Assembly: GCA_902595145.1 (NCBI GenBank)
Contig: CACJOU010000012.1
Span: 1 to 36,030, forward strand
Direction: 5' to 3'
DNA from: an uncultured SAR116 cluster alpha proteobacterium
GTDB taxonomy: Bacteria > Pseudomonadota > Alphaproteobacteria > Puniceispirillales > Marisalimonadaceae
Length of the DNA stretch: 36,030 bases
Of the stretch, positions 33,668 to 36,030 are shown piece after piece. Under the pieces are notes generated by a model that was not told where the DNA came from, ran no database searches, and saw nothing but the letters and a program-made list of their open reading frames with translations. The translations under genes and the position numbers were made by a program. Positions within the stretch are counted from its first letter, which is position 1. The number at the start of each line of letters is the position of its first letter.

Positions 33668-34651
33668 TTAACAAAATATAATAACATATACTCTCCTTAC
33701 GTTATAGCTGAAATAGGCTCTAATTATAATCAAGACTTGGAATTAGCTTATAAATTGATTGATTTAGCTGCAAAATGCAAAGTCAATGCCGTCAAGTTTC
33801 AGTTATTCAAAGCTGACACAATCTTTTCTAAAAAAGACAAACAATATAATAATTTTAAAGCTCTAGAGCTAAATTATAAATGGATACCAAAATTGATAAC
33901 CAAATCTAAGGAACATAATTTAGATTTCTTATGCAGTCCTTTTGATCTAGATTCACTAAAATGTCTTGAACAAAACTGTGTAGAGGCACATAAAGTTGCT
34001 TCATCAGAAGTTCAAAATATGAAGTTACTATTTGAATTAGGCAAAACAAAAAAACCAATTTTTTTATCCACAGGTATGTCGGATATTTCTGATATAGCCT
34101 TAGCTCTTGAAATTCTTTATCTACAAAATTCAAGTGATGTCATTTTAATGCAGTGTGGCTCAATATATCCCTTGAATGAAAATGAAGCAAATCTAGGCGT
34201 ATTAAAGACTTTAAAAAAAATGTCAAAAACAGTTGGTTTTTCAGACCATACTTTAGGTAATAAAGCCTCTATTGTTGCTTTAGGTATAGGCGCCACAGTA
34301 TTTGAAAAGCACTTCACCTTTGATAAAAAATCAAATGGCCCGGACCATTTTTATGCTCTTGAGCCAGATGAGTTAAAAATTTACGTCAATAATCTTCACC
34401 ATGCTTCAAGAATGATTGGAAATGAAAAAAAAGTTTTACTAAATGATGAATTGAAATATGGCAGAAGGGATGGTTTATATTATAAAAAAAAATTAAGGAA
34501 AGGTCATGTGATTTCTTTAGATGATATAGAAATAAAGAGGCCATCACTTGGTGTTAGAAGTAAATTTAAAGATATAGTAATTGGATCAAAATTAAGGAAA
34601 GAAGTTTTAGAAGGCTACCCTATTAATTTTGATGACTTAACAGTATCATAA
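33665..34651 (+). CDS. neuB: NeuB-family nonulosonic acid synthase, probable ATT start
   Basis: A 328-residue sialic-acid-synthase family enzyme that condenses phosphoenolpyruvate with a six-carbon amino sugar to a nine-carbon nonulosonic acid. The N-terminal YVIAEIGSNYNQDLELA (residues 12-28), NAVKFQLFKADTIF, CSPFD, STGMSD, MQCGSIYP, GFSDHTLG and FEKHFTFDK form the TIM-barrel active site. The C-terminal SAF domain spans about 268-328 (RKGHVISLDDI, IKRPSLGV). The first standard start, TTG at 33737, would remove 24 residues including EIG.N, so I take ATT at 33665. Whether it makes sialic, legionaminic or pseudaminic acid cannot be told by eye. Confidence 0.88.
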   Translation: MLTKYNNIYSPYVIAEIGSNYNQDLELAYKLIDLAAKCKVNAVKFQLFKADTIFSKKDKQYNNFKALELNYKWIPKLITKSKEHNLDFLCSPFDLDSLKCLEQNCVEAHKVASSEVQNMKLLFELGKTKKPIFLSTGMSDISDIALALEILYLQNSSDVILMQCGSIYPLNENEANLGVLKTLKKMSKTVGFSDHTLGNKASIVALGIGATVFEKHFTFDKKSNGPDHFYALEPDELKIYVNNLHHASRMIGNEKKVLLNDELKYGRRDGLYYKKKLRKGHVISLDDIEIKRPSLGVRSKFKDIVIGSKLRKEVLEGYPINFDDLTVS

Positions 34652-34667
34652 TTGAAGTTGTTATTAG

Positions 34668-35792
34668 ATGTTAATTAAAAATTCTGAAAATGTCATTGAA
34701 GCTGGATCAATATCTATAAATGAAAAAGTTGATAAACTCAAAAACGAAGGTAAAGATGTCATAGTATTGTCGCTTGGAGAAGCTTTTTTTAAAATACCAT
34801 CAATCGATTTAAACTATAACTTAGTTAAAGGAGCTCACTATTCCGACTCTCAAGGTTTGCTGGAGTTGAGAGAGTTAATAGCTAATTATTATCAAAACAC
34901 ATTTTCAAAAAATAAAATAGAAGCTGATAATTTAATAATTTCAGCTGGTTCCAAAATATTATCATATCTTTCAATTTTGATTTCTGTTGAGAATGAAAGT
35001 GAAGTTCTTTTACATGAACCATATTGGCTTAGTTATCCAGAACAAATAAAACTAAGTTCAGGTAGAGTAAAAAAAATACCATATTGGGAAGATCCTAAAG
35101 ATTTTAAAAAATTTTTTACTAATAACACTAAAGTTTTAATAATTAATAACCCTAACAATCCTGCAGGTAGTATTTATAAAAAAGAAGATTTAAATAATAT
35201 TTACGAAATATGTGTTGAAAGAGACGTACAACTAATTATTGATGAAGCATATAGTGAATTCTGTGAACCAGACAGTTTTTATTCAGCAGTAAATTTAGAT
35301 AAATCTTTTAAAAACTTAATTATATTGAACTCTTTTTCAAAAAACATTGGTTTATCTGGGTGGAGAATAGGATTTGCTATATCTAATCATAAGACTATAA
35401 ATAACTTAAAGATAGTTAATCAACATCTAATTACTTGTGCACCAACTATACTTCAATCTTGCTGTGTTAAATATTTTGATCTTTTAATAAACAATGGCAA
35501 AAATCATATTAATGAAATTCTATTCAAACGAAAAGAATTAGAAAAATTTATGGATAATAATAATATAAAATATATTTCAGGATCCGCTACTTTCTATTTT
35601 TTTGTAGAATTAAAATCAAATATTTCTTCATTTGATTTCTCCAATATGTTGTTAAACAATTATAGTATAGCAGTTGTTCCAGGAGGATTTTATGGAAAGT
35701 CTACAAATAAATTTTTAAGGGTCTCTATAGGTTCTGAAAGTTTAGAAAGAATCAAAAAGGCTTTAATAATTATAAGAGATTTAATGGTTTGA
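34668..35792 (+). CDS. Class I/II PLP-dependent aminotransferase
   Basis: A 374-residue fold-type I aminotransferase of the aspartate/histidinol-phosphate aminotransferase class. Key residues can be seen: NNPNNPAG (160-167), Asp192 and Tyr195 in IDEAYSEF, the PLP Lys225 in NSFSKNIGLSGWRIGF, and the substrate-carboxylate Arg near residue 353 (FLRVSIG). ATG 34668 starts 16 bp after neuB; its stop overlaps the next gene. Sugar aminotransferases of nonulosonate pathways normally belong to the DegT/DnrJ/EryC1 group, so this class between neuB and a PseG-like gene is unexpected. It may act on an amino or keto acid attached to or derived from the nonulosonate, which is inference. Confidence 0.85.
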   Translation: MLIKNSENVIEAGSISINEKVDKLKNEGKDVIVLSLGEAFFKIPSIDLNYNLVKGAHYSDSQGLLELRELIANYYQNTFSKNKIEADNLIISAGSKILSYLSILISVENESEVLLHEPYWLSYPEQIKLSSGRVKKIPYWEDPKDFKKFFTNNTKVLIINNPNNPAGSIYKKEDLNNIYEICVERDVQLIIDEAYSEFCEPDSFYSAVNLDKSFKNLIILNSFSKNIGLSGWRIGFAISNHKTINNLKIVNQHLITCAPTILQSCCVKYFDLLINNGKNHINEILFKRKELEKFMDNNNIKYISGSATFYFFVELKSNISSFDFSNMLLNNYSIAVVPGGFYGKSTNKFLRVSIGSESLERIKKALIIIRDLMV

Positions 35793-36030
35793 AAAACTAC
35801 TTGTTTAAAGTAACAACTAACAAAAATAAAGGGATTGGTCATTTTTACAGATCTATTTCACTTTCTAAATTACTTAAACAACAACACAGTGATGCTAAAA
35901 CTTATTTTTTGAGCGAAACAAATATAAAGCCAAAAAATGATTTATTTTTAAAAAAAGTAAAATTTTTAGATTATAAAAATTTGCAGGATATTTTATTTAT
36001 TTTAAAAGATAAAAAAATCTCACATTTTAT
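35789..36030 (+). CDS. PseG/SpsG-like UDP-sugar hydrolase, 3' end cut by window
   Basis: About 80 codons are visible before the window ends. The start is TTG at 35789, overlapping the aminotransferase stop as TTGA, with a weak AAGAGA upstream. The N-terminus YLFKVTTNKNKGIGHFYRSISLSKLL matches the G-x-GH-x-x-R-x-x-x-L loop of PseG and SpsG, GT-B-fold proteins that remove UDP from diacetamido-trideoxy sugars before NeuB-type condensation. The catalytic histidine of PseG lies in this GIGH loop. Placement two genes after neuB supports the role; a related GT-B enzyme remains possible while the rest is unseen. Confidence 0.62.
   Translation, partial: MKNYLFKVTTNKNKGIGHFYRSISLSKLLKQQHSDAKTYFLSETNIKPKNDLFLKKVKFLDYKNLQDILFILKDKKISHF

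Noticed and set aside
33737-33739. TTG as start of neuB
   Set aside because: It would delete 24 residues including the conserved VIAEIGSN segment, and has no Shine-Dalgarno at suitable spacing.
1-36030. tRNA genes, CRISPR arrays, transposases and att sites
   Set aside because: I looked for T-loop-like sequences, evenly spaced repeats, DDE-type proteins and terminal repeats and saw none that could be supported.

Overview
The window is AT-rich and reads as a chromosomal segment of an alphaproteobacterium, most likely a small-genome, free-living (perhaps marine) lineage. The taxonomic evidence is the run DUF1244 - GapR (DUF2312), two families largely confined to alphaproteobacteria, together with an MntR-type regulator, acetoacetate-CoA ligase and the general AT-rich, tightly packed style. 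No rRNA, tRNA, CRISPR array, insertion sequence or phage gene was seen.

Region 1 (1-11431) is housekeeping: a 5'-truncated SAM methyltransferase, a SpoU/TrmH RNA methyltransferase, sufE, a membrane GT83-like sugar transferase, mntR, then a forward run DUF1244 - gapR - pyrF - queF - MFS transporter, a reverse run NAD(P)H:FMN reductase - phhB - acetoacetate-CoA ligase, and pyrC. The sufE and mntR upstream regions share a very similar 14-bp palindrome at almost the same distance from the start codon, suggesting one metal-responsive regulon.

Region 2 (11502-33377, all minus strand) is a roughly 22-kb surface-polysaccharide locus. In order of transcription: GNAT acetyltransferase, two GT-B-like proteins, rfbF, a decayed C-methyltransferase, GT4, a Gmd-like SDR, a Wzy-like polymerase, GT2, asnB, GT4, wbuX-wbuY-wbuZ, an RmlD-like reductase, fnlA, fnlC, manC, gmd, fcl and a WecA-like initiating transferase. 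The genes predict GDP-L-fucose (manC, gmd, fcl) and a UDP-linked 2-acetamido-2,6-dideoxy-L-hexose (fnlA, RmlD-like, fnlC) whose N-acetyl group may be turned into an acetamidino group by WbuXYZ. WecA-like would start the lipid-linked unit, the glycosyltransferases extend it and Wzy polymerise it. No Wzx flippase or chain-length protein lies in the window.

Region 3 (33665-36030, plus strand) diverges from region 2 and carries neuB, a class I/II PLP aminotransferase and the start of a PseG/SpsG-like gene. It points to a nonulosonic (sialic-acid-like) sugar pathway that continues past the window.

The points most worth a second look are two genes (a Gmd-like SDR and neuB) whose essential N-termini can be read only if translation begins at ATT, each exactly 7 nt after an AAGGA Shine-Dalgarno; the shared sufE/mntR palindrome; the methyltransferase pseudogene beside rfbF; an amidotransferase set with altered signature residues; and the use of an RmlD-type reductase in the L-hexosamine branch. 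All functions come from reading motifs by eye; no database search was run.
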